Positions 40,163-50,253 of a DNA stretch of 64,000 nt are shown in pieces. The notes below the pieces were generated by a model. The model ran no database searches, had not been told where the DNA came from, and saw nothing but the letters and a program-made list of their open reading frames with translations. A program made the translations under genes and the position numbers. Origin of the DNA: Selenomonas sp. (GTDB lineage: Bacteria > Bacillota_C > Negativicutes > Selenomonadales > Selenomonadaceae); assembly GCF_024693525.1 (NCBI RefSeq), contig NZ_JAILKR010000057.1:1-64000 (forward strand), in the 5' to 3' direction. Each line of letters starts with the position of its first letter. Positions within the stretch are counted from its first letter, which is position 1.

Positions 40163-41959
40163 ATGCAGAACAAAAATATCCGCAATTTCTCGATTATTGC
40201 TCATATCGACCATGGCAAATCGACGATTGCGGATCGTTTGATTGAATATACTGGAACCCTTACGAAGCGCGAAATGGAGGCACAGGTCCTCGACAACATG
40301 GATCTGGAGCGGGAGCGCGGCATTACCATCAAGGCACAGACGGTTCGCCTTGACTACAAGGGCAAAGACGGTCAGCTGTATCAGTTGAATCTCATTGATA
40401 CCCCGGGCCATGTCGATTTTACCTACGAGGTATCGAGAAGCCTGGCAGCCTGCGAGGGGGCCCTGTTGGTGGTCGACGCTGCCCAAGGCGTTGAGGCTCA
40501 GACCTTGGCCAATGTTTACATGGCCTTGGAGAATGACCTGGAGATTGTACCGGTCATCAATAAAATTGACCTTCCCAGCGCGGACCCGGATCGGGTTAAG
40601 GAAGAAATCGAAAACACCATCGGTCTGGATACTTCTAATGCGGTGCTGGCCTCGGCTAAATCCGGCATCGGCATTGAAGAGATTCTCGACTCCATTGTCG
40701 ATTACATACCCGCCCCGGAGGGGGATGAAAATGCTCCGCTGCAGGCCTTGATTTTCGATTCCTTCTTTGATTCCTACAAAGGGGTTATTGCCCATGTCCG
40801 CGTCAAACAGGGCCATATCCAAAAGGGTATGAAGCTAAAGATGATGGCAACGGGCAAGACCTTTGAGGTCACTGATGTAGGCTGTTTCAAACCGCAGCCC
40901 GTCGATGTAGGGCATCTCGATGTGGGAGAAGTAGGTTTTGTCGCCGGCTCCCTCAAGGATGTGCGTGACGTTCAGGTAGGCGATACCATTACCTTTGCCG
41001 ATAATCCGGCGGCAGAACCGTTGCCGGGCTATCGCGGTGTTACGCCGATGGTTTACTGCGGCCTTTATCCGGTGGACAGCTCGGACTATGACAACCTCAA
41101 GGATGCCCTGGAAAAAATGCAGATTAACGATGCAGCGCTGGTATTTGAGCCGGAGACGTCGGTGGCATTGGGCTTCGGTTTCCGCTGTGGCTTCCTGGGC
41201 CTTTTGCATATGGATGTCATTCAGGAACGCTTAGAGCGCGAATATAATTTGAAGCTTATCACCACGGCACCGTCGGTTATCTATCACGTATTCAAGACGG
41301 ATGGCACTAAGGTGGATGTCAGCAATCCATCCGATTTGCCGCCCCAGACGGAAATCGAGCATATCGAAGAACCCTATGTAAAAGCCACGGTCATTGTGCC
41401 CAATGATTTTGTCGGGGCAGTTATGGAGATTTCTCAGGATAAGCGCGGGGAATTTAAGACGATGGATTATCTCGACGAGAACCGCGTCATGATTACCTAT
41501 CATATTCCCCTTAATGAAATCATCTTTGACTATTTCGACCGCTTGAAATCGGCAACTCGCGGCTATGCTTCCCTTGACTATGAATTGGCGGATTATCAGG
41601 AATCGAAACTGGTCAAGGTGGATATCCTTTTAAATGGCGACCCGGTGGATGCGCTGTCGACTATTGTCCATAAGGACCGGGCTGCTGGCCGCGGCCGTCA
41701 GCTGGCATCGAAGCTTAAGGAAATCATTCCGCAGCAGATGTTTGAAATCCCCATCCAGGCGGCTATTGGCAGCAAGGTTATCGCTCGGGAGAACGTCCGC
41801 GCTCGCCGCAAGGATGTCCTGGCCAAGTGCTATGGCGGCGATATTTCCCGCAAGCGCAAACTGTTGGAAAAACAGAAAGAAGGCAAAAAGCGCATGAAGG
41901 CAGTGGGCAGTGTGGAAGTGCCTCAGGAAGCGTTTATGGCCATCTTGAAGATTGATTAA
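40163..41959 (+). CDS. lepA: Elongation factor 4 (back-translocating GTPase)
   Basis: 598 residues from ATG 40163, the spacing to AAAGGA being 8 nt (ATG 40157 is only 2 nt away). G domain with AHIDHGKST (13-21), DTPGHVDF and [10 protein letters not shown]; the LepA-specific C-terminal domain ends in [20 protein letters not shown]. Ribosome-bound GTPase that can reverse-translocate stalled ribosomes. hemW follows after 12 bp. Confidence 0.97.
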   Translation: MQNKNIRNFSIIAHIDHGKSTIADRLIEYTGTLTKREMEAQVLDNMDLERERGITIKAQTVRLDYKGKDGQLYQLNLIDTPGHVDFTYEVSRSLAACEGALLVVDAAQGVEAQTLANVYMALENDLEIVPVINKIDLPSADPDRVKEEIENTIGLDTSNAVLASAKSGIGIEEILDSIVDYIPAPEGDENAPLQALIFDSFFDSYKGVIAHVRVKQGHIQKGMKLKMMATGKTFEVTDVGCFKPQPVDVGHLDVGEVGFVAGSLKDVRDVQVGDTITFADNPAAEPLPGYRGVTPMVYCGLYPVDSSDYDNLKDALEKMQINDAALVFEPETSVALGFGFRCGFLGLLHMDVIQERLEREYNLKLITTAPSVIYHVFKTDGTKVDVSNPSDLPPQTEIEHIEEPYVKATVIVPNDFVGAVMEISQDKRGEFKTMDYLDENRVMITYHIPLNEIIFDYFDRLKSATRGYASLDYELADYQESKLVKVDILLNGDPVDALSTIVHKDRAAGRGRQLASKLKEIIPQQMFEIPIQAAIGSKVIARENVRARRKDVLAKCYGGDISRKRKLLEKQKEGKKRMKAVGSVEVPQEAFMAILKID

Positions 41960-41971
41960 CGGAGAAAATAA

Positions 41972-43138
41972 ATGGATGCAAAACAATGGGGCGTATACGT
42001 CCACATCCCCTTTTGCCGCCAGAAGTGCTTCTATTGTGACTTTCCCTCCTTTGCGGGGCGGGAACGTTACTGGGAAGACTATACAGGAGCCCTGTGCCGG
42101 GAAATTGCGGTGCGGGGCTCTTATTATCGGCAGCTTTGGGGAAGACCGGCCACAATTTATCTCGGGGGTGGAACGCCATCGGTGCTTCCGGCAAAACTCA
42201 TGGCTCAGCTGTTGACAAAACTCCGGCACGTATTTTTGGCGGATGACAAGGCCGAGGAATTTACCGTGGAATGCAATCCGGGAACGGTAGATGAGGCTTA
42301 TTTGGCGATGCTTTGGGAACAGGGAGTAAACCGCCTTTCCTTTGGGGTGCAGAGTTTCGATGATGAACTGCTGAGGCGAATCGGCCGCATTCACAGCAGC
42401 CAGCAGGCTGCAGAAGCAGTGGAAATGGCGAAGAAAGCTGGCTTTACCAATCTGAGTCTTGACTTGATGTATGGGTTGCCAGGGCAGACTTTGGCACAGC
42501 TCCAAGCAAGTGTCAAGCAGGCATTGGCTCTTTCGCCGAAGCATATTTCGATTTACGGGCTTCAGCTCGAAGAAGGCACGGCCTTTTATCGGATGCAGGA
42601 GTTGGGAAAACTCAACCTGCCGGAGGATGAAGTTGCGGAGGCTATGTACGACTATATGACGGAATATTTGCCGTCACAGGGCTATGAGCGCTACGAGATT
42701 TCGAATTTTGCGCAGCCGGGATTTGCGAGCCGTCATAATCTGAGTTATTGGCAGGACGTGCCTTATCTGGGCCTGGGCGCGGCGGCCCATTCCTATCTTG
42801 ACGGGCAGCGCTGGGCCGCCTTGGCGGATTTGGACCATTATATGAAGGCGATTAGGGAGAACCGCATTCCGGTGGAACCCGAGGAGCCGGCAACGGCGGC
42901 CATTGCCATGGAGGAATTTTGTTTTTTGGCGTTGCGAACGGCCAGGGGGATAAGCCGGGAAAAATTTCGCCAAAAGTTTGGCAGGGAATTGGATGACCTG
43001 TATGGAACGGTCATGAAAGAACTTTTTGCCCAAAAGCTGCTTGCCGATGATGGCCGCTGTATTTTTTTGACCTCCCAGGGTATGAAGTATGGCAATTTGG
43101 TATTCGAAAAATTTTTGCTGGATGAGCAAGATTTTTGA
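41972..43138 (+). CDS. hemW: Radical SAM heme chaperone HemW
   Basis: 388 residues. Cluster motif Cys15-x3-Cys19-x2-Cys22 (HIPFCRQKCFYCDF), then IYLGGGTPSVLP and FGVQSFDDELLRRIGR. It has only the HemW cysteine set and no N-terminal extension of true HemN, so coproporphyrinogen dehydrogenase activity is unlikely; HemW proteins transfer heme to target enzymes. Follows lepA closely, as in many Firmicutes. Confidence 0.9.
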   Translation: MDAKQWGVYVHIPFCRQKCFYCDFPSFAGRERYWEDYTGALCREIAVRGSYYRQLWGRPATIYLGGGTPSVLPAKLMAQLLTKLRHVFLADDKAEEFTVECNPGTVDEAYLAMLWEQGVNRLSFGVQSFDDELLRRIGRIHSSQQAAEAVEMAKKAGFTNLSLDLMYGLPGQTLAQLQASVKQALALSPKHISIYGLQLEEGTAFYRMQELGKLNLPEDEVAEAMYDYMTEYLPSQGYERYEISNFAQPGFASRHNLSYWQDVPYLGLGAAAHSYLDGQRWAALADLDHYMKAIRENRIPVEPEEPATAAIAMEEFCFLALRTARGISREKFRQKFGRELDDLYGTVMKELFAQKLLADDGRCIFLTSQGMKYGNLVFEKFLLDEQDF

Positions 43139-43167
43139 CCTTGGCTAGTGGTTATTCGGGGAAAGTC

Positions 43168-43176
43168 TGCTATAAT
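43168..43176 (+). promoter_or_regulatory. Extended -10 promoter of the deacetylase gene
   Basis: TGC followed by TATAAT (43171-43176); no good -35 box 17 bp upstream. Confidence 0.5.
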
Positions 43177-43218
43177 AACTTTGTATGTTTAAAATTGGAT
43201 GAGAATCGGGGAGATATA

Positions 43219-44130
43219 ATGGACAGAAAAATCATTAAGAAATTTGTTTTGTCCGCTTTGATTATTATGGGATGCAGTGCTGTGGGAGGACTTATCTGGG
43301 CGAATAGCCAGAATCAGCTTCAGCAGCAGGCTGCTGTAGAAGAAGCGGAAAAAGAACCCGGCGTAGAATCGGATGCCTATATTTTGGCCAAGGGGGATTA
43401 TTCCAATTTAGAGGAACTTCTTACCGATGTCGACAAACCGGTCTATGACCGCTACACGTTAAAGCAGCGTCAGGAAAAGGGACTGCCGACAATGCTGCCG
43501 CCGTTGGCCGTATATAATAAGGAAAAAGTAGCCTATCTGACCTTTGACGATGGCCCGGATAATAAGAATACCTTAGCGATTTTGGATATTCTCAAGGCAA
43601 ATGGGATTCATGGCACGTTTTATGTAACCGGTAAGATGTGCGAGGAGAATCCAACCGTACTCAAGCGAATCTTTGAGGAAGGGCATGCAATCGGCAATCA
43701 TAGTTACGACCATGATTACAAGCGGCTGTATCAGTCGAAGGATAGTTTCCTGGCAGAAATGCAGCAGACGGATGATATCATCTTCAACATCCTTGGGGTG
43801 CGTCCGTTCATTATCCGTGCTCCCGGTGGAACGGTGGGAATGTTTTCCGCGGACTATTATCCGGCGCTTACGGAAGCAGGATATGTGGAACATGATTGGA
43901 ATGTCAGTTCCGAGGATGCGACACCGAAACGGCCTAATGCCGCTCGACAGATTAAATTCGTGGACAGCATGACGAAGGGTGACCTTAAGGATAATATGGC
44001 CTTGGTGCTTATGCATTGCTGCGGCGGCAAGGAAGAAACGGTTAAGGCACTGCAGGGAATTATTGACGTGCTGAAGGCGAAGGGCTATCGTTTCGGCGTG
44101 GTGACACCGATTACGCCGCAGCCATGGTAA
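43219..44130 (+). CDS. Polysaccharide deacetylase (NodB family)
   Basis: 303 residues from ATG 43219 after GGGGAG; an open frame from 43135 begins at the hemW stop and lacks signals. One N-terminal membrane anchor (FVLSALIIMGCSAVGGLIWA), then a NodB domain from about residue 100: TFDDGPD (Asp110, Asp111), HSYDHD (His161, His165) and IRAPGG. Removes N- or O-acetyl groups from a cell-envelope glycan such as peptidoglycan. Followed 21 bp later by a penicillin-recognising hydrolase. Confidence 0.9.
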   Translation: MDRKIIKKFVLSALIIMGCSAVGGLIWANSQNQLQQQAAVEEAEKEPGVESDAYILAKGDYSNLEELLTDVDKPVYDRYTLKQRQEKGLPTMLPPLAVYNKEKVAYLTFDDGPDNKNTLAILDILKANGIHGTFYVTGKMCEENPTVLKRIFEEGHAIGNHSYDHDYKRLYQSKDSFLAEMQQTDDIIFNILGVRPFIIRAPGGTVGMFSADYYPALTEAGYVEHDWNVSSEDATPKRPNAARQIKFVDSMTKGDLKDNMALVLMHCCGGKEETVKALQGIIDVLKAKGYRFGVVTPITPQPW

Positions 44131-44151
44131 GGGGAAAGACAGGAGCAGTCC

Positions 44152-45105
44152 GTGACGTTTAAGCGAATCATTTGTTTTTTTTGTATAATGGTGGTCCTGG
44201 AAGTGGGCAGTATGCTGTCCATTGCCATTTGGATGCATCACGATGAGGGGGCTGCGGTGCAGGCAGAATCTGCCCATGAAAATCGCGATGCCGGGAGTGA
44301 GGAAAGACGCGCTCCCGCGGCCAGGGATGCCGCGGATTTGAACCGCAATATTGCGCACATATTAGGCGGCGATTCTGGCCGCTATGCCATCTATTTTTGG
44401 CGGCCTGCCGAGGAAGAAGAACCCTTTCTTTATCAGAATCGTCCCATGTCTCCCGCCAGTATGATTAAGGTCTTCATTATGGCCGCGGTTATGCAGGAGG
44501 TGCACGATGGCAGGCTGTCGTTGGAGGAAAAGCTCACCATACAGGAGGCTGATGTGGTGGGAGGTGCCGGGGTGATTACCTGGTACAACATCGGGGAGTC
44601 GCGTTCCATACGGGAGCTGGTCTCCGGGATGATTACGAATAGTGACAACACCGCCACCAATATGCTGATAGACCGTTTGGGCATGGACAAAATCAATCGG
44701 TATATCCAAGGTCACGGTTATGGCGATACCCAGCTAGTTCACAAGATGATGATTGGGAATGGCGGCCGCAAGAATTTTTCCTCCGTGAAGGATTTAGGGA
44801 AATTGTTCAGCCGGCTGTACTATCATCAATTGGTAGGTGAGACCGAAGACCGGTTTATGGAACTTGTCCTATCTGGACAGAAGGACAGGGAGTGCTTCAA
44901 TGCTGCCCTGCCGGATTTCACCATTGCCCATAAGACTGGCGAAGTCACCGGCCTTTACGATGATGGCGGCATATTCTACGGCCGGCAGGGGGATTTTGTG
45001 CTGGTTATCATGAATGAAGGCTTTACGAGCCGCGGCGATACGATTGACGACATGAAGAAATTGACGCAGTATTTTGCCTCGACCCTCAAGAAGAAAAAGA
45101 AATAG
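44152..45105 (+). CDS. Serine hydrolase of class A beta-lactamase type
   Basis: 317 residues, GTG start behind AGGAGC. N-terminal membrane span or uncleaved signal. Catalytic set of penicillin-recognising enzymes: Ser103-x-x-Lys106 (PASMIKVF), Ser164-Asp165-Asn166 and Lys261-Thr-Gly263. The fold matches class A beta-lactamase-like hydrolases, which include true beta-lactamases and envelope enzymes; without the omega-loop glutamate being assignable by eye I do not claim resistance. Probably acts on cell-wall material with the preceding deacetylase. Confidence 0.82.
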   Translation: MTFKRIICFFCIMVVLEVGSMLSIAIWMHHDEGAAVQAESAHENRDAGSEERRAPAARDAADLNRNIAHILGGDSGRYAIYFWRPAEEEEPFLYQNRPMSPASMIKVFIMAAVMQEVHDGRLSLEEKLTIQEADVVGGAGVITWYNIGESRSIRELVSGMITNSDNTATNMLIDRLGMDKINRYIQGHGYGDTQLVHKMMIGNGGRKNFSSVKDLGKLFSRLYYHQLVGETEDRFMELVLSGQKDRECFNAALPDFTIAHKTGEVTGLYDDGGIFYGRQGDFVLVIMNEGFTSRGDTIDDMKKLTQYFASTLKKKKK

Positions 45106-45146
45106 GGGTAGGGACTTACGTAAAATGTCCGCTGCCATAGGGGAAG

Positions 45147-45177
45147 ACCCGCTGACGGAAAGAGTCAGCGGGTTTTT
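45147..45177 (+). terminator. Rho-independent terminator
   Basis: 10-bp stem ACCCGCTGAC / GTCAGCGGGT (45147-45156 with 45164-45173), then TTTTT. Confidence 0.88.
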
Positions 45178-45202
45178 ATATTTGACTTTTTGTCTTTTAG
45201 TG

Positions 45203-45274
45203 TTGACTTTTTGCCTTATTCGCGGTATTATCTTAATAGATTCGAAGTTAGCACTCACTATATAAGAGTGCTAA
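45203..45274 (+). promoter_or_regulatory. Heat-shock promoter with CIRCE operator
   Basis: TTGACT (45203-45208), 17-bp spacer, TATTAT (45226-45231). A perfect CIRCE element follows: TTAGCACTC (45248-45256), 9 bp, GAGTGCTAA (45266-45274), the binding site of HrcA. An additional TTGACT lies at 45182-45187. Confidence 0.95.
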
Positions 45275-45305
45275 CAGGAAAATAAATACCGAAGGAGGGA
45301 TGCTG

Positions 45306-46340
45306 ATGTCCGAACCGATAGATGAGCGCAAACAGCGGGTATTAAAGGCTGTTATCGACGATTATATCGAAACCGCCGAGCCAGTGGGCTCAAGAACCTT
45401 GGCTCGGAAATATGACCTGGGCGTCAGTCCGGCCACCATTCGCAACGAAATGGCGGATTTGGAAATGCTGGGGTATCTCGAGCATCTTCATACCTCCTCC
45501 GGTCGGGTACCATCCTCCAAGGGATATCGTTTCTACGTGGATGGCCTGATTCCGCCAAAGCCAGTCAGTGAGGAAGAAAAGGCACGGATCGATCGTTGGT
45601 ATAATGCCAAAGTCAAGCAGATTGATGAGGTGTTTCAAGAGACGGCTCACATCATATCCCAAGTGACCAAAAACGTGTCGCTGGTGCTGGCACCGCAGCT
45701 TACTCAGGCGAAGTTCCGTTGCTTGCAGTTTTTGCCGCTGGATGATTATCGTGTCATCACGGTGCTTATGACGGATGCAGGCTTTATCGAGAACAAGATT
45801 ATTGAAATGCCAAGTGGTGCTACCTTCGAGGATTTCCAGCGAATGGCACGGGTCATCAATGACAATCTTACCGGGCATACCCTCGATACGATTCATCATC
45901 ATGCCCTATCAGAGATTCGCGATGAAATCTCCGATGAGCCCCTTTACGAGTCGGCCTTAGAGATTATCCATCGGGCTTTGGACGCCGGGAAAAAGGAAAG
46001 GCTTTATCTTGGGGGAACGACCCAGATGCTGGACCAGCCGGAATTTCACGATGTGGAAAAGGTCAAGGAAACCCTGATGATGCTGGAAGAAGAGGAGCTC
46101 ATAAAAGATATTCTCTATGCCCATATGGGCGATGGCCTAGAGGTCACCATTGGACAGGAAAATGAGGATAAGCATTTCAAGGAAAGCAGTATCATCACGG
46201 CGACTTATCATCTCGATGGGGAGTTGTTAGGAACCATCGCGGTGTTGGGTCCAACCCGTATGGAGTACGCCAAGGCAATGAGTCTGCTGGAGTACATGAA
46301 TTCGAATCTTACCAATGTCATCAAACGCTTTCACTGGTAG
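45306..46340 (+). CDS. hrcA: Heat-inducible transcription repressor HrcA
   Basis: 344 residues from ATG 45306, 7 nt after GGAGG. N-terminal winged helix with DDYIETAEPVGSRTLARKY and SPATIRNEMADLE, then a GAF-like domain. It represses its own operon by binding the CIRCE site upstream, with GroEL as the usual cofactor. First gene of hrcA-grpE-dnaK-dnaJ, the standard class I heat-shock operon of Firmicutes. Confidence 0.97.
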   Translation: MSEPIDERKQRVLKAVIDDYIETAEPVGSRTLARKYDLGVSPATIRNEMADLEMLGYLEHLHTSSGRVPSSKGYRFYVDGLIPPKPVSEEEKARIDRWYNAKVKQIDEVFQETAHIISQVTKNVSLVLAPQLTQAKFRCLQFLPLDDYRVITVLMTDAGFIENKIIEMPSGATFEDFQRMARVINDNLTGHTLDTIHHHALSEIRDEISDEPLYESALEIIHRALDAGKKERLYLGGTTQMLDQPEFHDVEKVKETLMMLEEEELIKDILYAHMGDGLEVTIGQENEDKHFKESSIITATYHLDGELLGTIAVLGPTRMEYAKAMSLLEYMNSNLTNVIKRFHW

Positions 46341-46391
46341 AACCTGCTGGTGCTTAGCAATAAGATATCCCCTTTGAAAGAGGTGAAGGAA

Positions 46392-47003
46392 TTGCCATCA
46401 TTTATGAAAGATGAATTGAAGAAAAAAGATGAGCAGAAACTCGACGAGATGCAGCAGGAAATCGATGAGGCCAGTGCTGAAGCTGAGACCGAGGAAGTTG
46501 AAGGTCAGGACGATGCTGAGGCAGCGGAGGCTGCGGAGACGGAAGCTTCCGATGAGGCACAGCAGCTTGAAAAGCTCACGGCAGACCTGAAGGAGAAAGA
46601 AGAACGCGTTCTTCGCCTGCAGGCTGATTTTGAGAATTTCCGCCGCCGCACGGCCAAGGAAAAAGAAGAGCTTTCGGCTGTGGTTACCCAGGGCATTCTC
46701 AAAGATATGCTGCCGCTTTTGGATAACTTCGAGCGTGCCATGGCTGCTGAAGCCAAGGACGGTGAAGCCTTCCAGAAGGGTGTTGAGATGATTTTCACGC
46801 AGTTTGGCGAAGTGCTCAAAAAGAATGGTTTGGAAAAAATCGAAACTGAGGGTCAGAAATTTGATCCGAATTTCCACCAGGCTGTTATGCGGGTACAGAA
46901 TGAAGAGCTGGAAGATGATGATATCGCCCAGGAGCTTCAGAAAGGCTATATGGTTAAGGGCCGGGTCATTCGCCCCAGTATGGTTCAGGTTGTAGCCAAC
47001 TAA
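46392..47003 (+). CDS. grpE: Nucleotide exchange factor GrpE
   Basis: 203 residues from TTG 46392, 6 nt after GAGGTG; ATG 46404 is an alternative. Long acidic coiled-coil N terminus (residues about 5-80, rich in Glu and Ala), then the GrpE domain with ADFENFRRRTAKEKEE and the C-terminal GYMVKGRVIRPSMVQV. It releases ADP from DnaK. Confidence 0.95.
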   Translation: MPSFMKDELKKKDEQKLDEMQQEIDEASAEAETEEVEGQDDAEAAEAAETEASDEAQQLEKLTADLKEKEERVLRLQADFENFRRRTAKEKEELSAVVTQGILKDMLPLLDNFERAMAAEAKDGEAFQKGVEMIFTQFGEVLKKNGLEKIETEGQKFDPNFHQAVMRVQNEELEDDDIAQELQKGYMVKGRVIRPSMVQVVAN

Positions 47004-47064
47004 ATTTGTTTGCAAAGTTTTTCTCTATATATTTTGGCAAAGATATTTTTAGGAGGATTTTAAA

Positions 47065-48912
47065 ATGTCTAAAGTAATTGGTATTGACTTAGGTACGACC
47101 AACTCCGTTGTATCTGTTATGGAAGGCGGCGAGCCGACTGTCATCACGAATCCGGAAGGCAGCCGCATCACCCCGTCTGTTGTCGGTTTCACGAAAGACG
47201 GTCAGCGTCTCGTAGGCCAGCTGGCAAAACGCCAGGCTGTATCCAACCCGGATCGCACGATTGCATCCATTAAACGTCACATGGGTGATTCCAGCTACAA
47301 AGTAACGGTGGATGGCAAGAGCTACACGCCGCAGGAAATCTCCGCTATGGTTCTGCAGAAGCTCAAGGCTGATGCAGAGGCATATCTCGGTGAAACGGTC
47401 AGCCAGGCCGTCATCACGGTTCCGGCTTACTTCAACGACAGCCAGCGCCAGGCAACAAAAGACGCTGGTAAGATTGCTGGCCTCGAGGTTCTGCGTATCG
47501 TCAACGAGCCGACGGCAGCAGCCCTGGCTTATGGTCTGGATAAAGACGATGACGAGACGGTTCTGGTATTTGACCTCGGTGGCGGTACCTTCGATGTCTC
47601 GATTCTCGAACTTTCTGGCGGTACCTTCGAAGTCCTGGCAACCAATGGTGACACCCACCTCGGCGGTGATGACTTCGACCAGGCTATCATGGACTGGATG
47701 GTTGAGGAGTTCAAGAAAGAGAACAACATTGACCTGTCCCAGGACAAGATGGCTGCTCAGCGCCTCAAAGAGGCTGCCGAGAAAGCTAAGATTGAGCTTT
47801 CCAGCATGACCCAGACGAACATCAATCTGCCGTTTATCACGGCTGATGCTACGGGCCCGAAACATCTCGACCTCACGCTGTCCCGTGCTAAGTTCGATGA
47901 ACTCACGAGCAGCCTGGTTGAGCGCACGATGGAGCCGACCCGCAAGGCTATGGCTGATGCTGACCTTTCTGGCAGCGATATCAACAAGATTATCCTCGTC
48001 GGTGGTTCTTCCCGTATCCCGGCCGTTCAGGAAGCTATCCGTAAGTTCCTGGCAAAAGAGCCGTCTAAGGGTGTTAACCCGGATGAGTGCGTATCGGTTG
48101 GTGCTGCGATCCAGGGCGGTATTCTCGTGGGCGAAGTCAAAGACGTACTGCTCCTCGATGTAACGCCGCTGTCCCTCGGTATTGAGACGCTGGGCGGTGT
48201 TTGCACGAAAATCATCGAGCGCAACACGACGATTCCGACGCATAAGAGCCAGGTATTCTCCACGGCTGCCGATAATCAGCCGTCGGTTGATATCCACGTT
48301 CTCCAGGGTGAGCGCGAGATGGCTGCCGGTAACAAGACGCTAGGTCGCTTCGAGCTTTCCGATATCCCGCCAGCTCCGCGTGGGGTTCCTAAAATCGAAG
48401 TTTCCTTCGATATCGATGCCAACGGTATCGTTCATGTATCGGCAAAAGACCTCGGTACGGGCAAAGAGCAGAAAATCACAATCCAGTCGGATGGCGGCAT
48501 GAGCAAAGAAGATATCGACCGTATGGTCAAAGAGGCTGAGGCACATGCAGCTGAGGATAAGAAACAGAAAGAAGCCATCGACGTCAAGAACCAGGCTGAC
48601 AGCTTCGTATATCAGGCTGAAAAGACTATCAAGGATCTCGGCGACAAGGCAGATAAGGCTCAGATTGCCAAAGTTCAGGAAGGTGTCGACAAGGTAAAAG
48701 AGGCACTCAAGAGCAATGATACGGAAACGATCAAGAAGGCAATGGAAGAGGCTCAGAAACCGCTTTATGAAATGAGTGCTGCTGCTTATCAGCAGGCTCA
48801 GGCTGCTGGCCAGGGAGCTCCGGGTGCAGACCAGGCAGCTCAGGCTGATGCCAAGAACGACGACGATGTTGTTGATGCAGAGTATACGGAAGTCAAAGAC
48901 GACAAGAAATAA
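47065..48912 (+). CDS. dnaK: Chaperone protein DnaK (Hsp70)
   Basis: 615 residues, start [16 protein letters not shown] behind AGGAGG. ATPase domain blocks [25 protein letters not shown] and GGSSRIPAV; substrate domain; C-terminal tail rich in Ala, Gln, Asp. The insertion present in Gram-negative DnaK near residue 80 is absent (the text runs [14 protein letters not shown]), as is typical of Firmicutes. Confidence 0.98.
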   Translation: MSKVIGIDLGTTNSVVSVMEGGEPTVITNPEGSRITPSVVGFTKDGQRLVGQLAKRQAVSNPDRTIASIKRHMGDSSYKVTVDGKSYTPQEISAMVLQKLKADAEAYLGETVSQAVITVPAYFNDSQRQATKDAGKIAGLEVLRIVNEPTAAALAYGLDKDDDETVLVFDLGGGTFDVSILELSGGTFEVLATNGDTHLGGDDFDQAIMDWMVEEFKKENNIDLSQDKMAAQRLKEAAEKAKIELSSMTQTNINLPFITADATGPKHLDLTLSRAKFDELTSSLVERTMEPTRKAMADADLSGSDINKIILVGGSSRIPAVQEAIRKFLAKEPSKGVNPDECVSVGAAIQGGILVGEVKDVLLLDVTPLSLGIETLGGVCTKIIERNTTIPTHKSQVFSTAADNQPSVDIHVLQGEREMAAGNKTLGRFELSDIPPAPRGVPKIEVSFDIDANGIVHVSAKDLGTGKEQKITIQSDGGMSKEDIDRMVKEAEAHAAEDKKQKEAIDVKNQADSFVYQAEKTIKDLGDKADKAQIAKVQEGVDKVKEALKSNDTETIKKAMEEAQKPLYEMSAAAYQQAQAAGQGAPGADQAAQADAKNDDDVVDAEYTEVKDDKK

Positions 48913-48932
48913 TTCACGGTTTTGATGGAAGG

Positions 48933-48962
48933 ATTGTTGGGAGCCTGCGGGCTCCCAACAAT
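48933..48962 (+). other. Intercistronic hairpin between dnaK and dnaJ
   Basis: 13-bp perfect stem (48933-48945 with 48950-48962), TGCG loop, no T run. Likely an mRNA stability or processing element that separates dnaK from dnaJ levels. Confidence 0.6.
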
Positions 48963-48983
48963 TATATTTAAGGATGGTGCAAC

Positions 48984-50138
48984 GTGAGCGAGAAACGCGA
49001 TTACTATGAGGTGCTGGGCGTTGATAAAGGCGCATCGGCAGCTGATATAAAAAAGGCCTACAAAAAAATGGCCCGTAAATATCATCCGGACCTCAACCGC
49101 GATAACCCGAAAGAAGCTGAGGAGAAATTCAAGGAAGTCAACGAGGCCTATGATGTCTTGAAAGACCCGCAGAAGAAAGCCCAGTACGATCAGTTTGGCC
49201 ATGCGGCCTTTGAAGGCGGCATGGGTGGCGGTGGCGGCTTCGGTGGTTTTGGCGGTAGCGGCTTCGGCGGTTTCGGTGGCGGCGGAATGGATGACATCTT
49301 CGACATGTTCTTCGGTGGCGGTGGACGTCAGCGTTCCCGTGGCCCGCAGCCGGAACGTGGCAGTGACCTGCGCTATGATTTGGAGATTACCTTCGAAGAG
49401 GCTGCCTTTGGCAAAGAGGTAGAACTTAGCATTCCCCGAATGGAAACCTGTGAAGCCTGCCATGGCTCTGGGGCAGCGGCGGGAACCAGCCCGGAAACCT
49501 GTCCGGATTGTCATGGTACGGGTATGCGCCAGCAAGTGCAGAATACGCCCTTTGGGCGAATGGTCAATCAGACCACATGCAGCCGTTGCCATGGTACTGG
49601 CAAGATTGTCAAGAATCCCTGCAGTGAATGTCATGGTACTGGCAAGAAGAAAGTCCGTAGCAAGATTAAGGTCAACATCCCGAAGGGCATCGATAATGGC
49701 CAGCGGGTTCGTGTCCGGGGCGGTGGCGAAGCCGGTAAACTCGGAGGCGAACACGGCGATCTTTACGTATACATTTTCATCAAGCCCCATAAGATTTATC
49801 AGCGTCAGGGGACGGATGTGGTGGTGGAAGTGCCGATTTCCTTTGTTCAGGCAGCTTTGGGAGATAAAATCCAGGTGCCGACCATTGACGGCACGGTGGA
49901 GGTCAAAGTGCCGGCTGGTACCCAGTCGGGCAAAATCCTGCGCCTGCGCGAACGAGGTATTCCCCATCTGCGCGGTACGGGACGTGGTGATGAACACGTT
50001 GTCATCAAGGTGCTCACGCCTCAGAATCTCAACCAGCGCCAGAAAGAACTTCTCAAAGAGTTCGGCGAAATCAGCGGCGATAAAGTCAATCCGGAACAGA
50101 AGAGCTTCCTTGATAACCTCAAGAATCTTTTTAAGTAA
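48984..50138 (+). CDS. dnaJ: Chaperone protein DnaJ (Hsp40)
   Basis: 384 residues, GTG start. J domain with [10 protein letters not shown], a Gly/Phe-rich linker, four zinc repeats ([32 protein letters not shown]) and the C-terminal substrate domains. Stimulates the DnaK ATPase. Followed by a strong terminator. Confidence 0.97.
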   Translation: MSEKRDYYEVLGVDKGASAADIKKAYKKMARKYHPDLNRDNPKEAEEKFKEVNEAYDVLKDPQKKAQYDQFGHAAFEGGMGGGGGFGGFGGSGFGGFGGGGMDDIFDMFFGGGGRQRSRGPQPERGSDLRYDLEITFEEAAFGKEVELSIPRMETCEACHGSGAAAGTSPETCPDCHGTGMRQQVQNTPFGRMVNQTTCSRCHGTGKIVKNPCSECHGTGKKKVRSKIKVNIPKGIDNGQRVRVRGGGEAGKLGGEHGDLYVYIFIKPHKIYQRQGTDVVVEVPISFVQAALGDKIQVPTIDGTVEVKVPAGTQSGKILRLRERGIPHLRGTGRGDEHVVIKVLTPQNLNQRQKELLKEFGEISGDKVNPEQKSFLDNLKNLFK

Positions 50139-50154
50139 TCCAAGAAATTATCAA

Positions 50155-50189
50155 ACAAGTGAGAGTGTGACACTCTCACTTGTTTTTTT
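50155..50189 (+). terminator. Terminator of the dnaK operon
   Basis: 13-bp perfect stem ACAAGTGAGAGTG / CACTCTCACTTGT (50155-50167 with 50171-50183), 3-nt loop, T7. Confidence 0.92.
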
Positions 50190-50208
50190 CAGCGGATAAA
50201 CGTATAAT
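50180..50208 (+). promoter_or_regulatory. Promoter of prmA-rsmE-mtaB, overlapping the terminator
   Basis: TTGTTT (50180-50185), 17-bp spacer, TATAAT (50203-50208). The -35 box is part of the terminator stem and tail. Confidence 0.6.
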
Positions 50209-50253
50209 AGATTGTCAACGTATATAGTAGGTACGGCAAAGGAGCGATGTATT

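Noticed and set aside
44152..45105. True beta-lactamase resistance gene
   Set aside because: The SxxK, SDN and KTG motifs are shared with non-resistance envelope hydrolases and the omega-loop glutamate could not be placed by eye.
47089..48297. 402-codon frame antisense to dnaK, and a 385-codon frame opposite dnaJ (48840-49997)
   Set aside because: Both are shadows of highly conserved chaperone genes with biased codon use.
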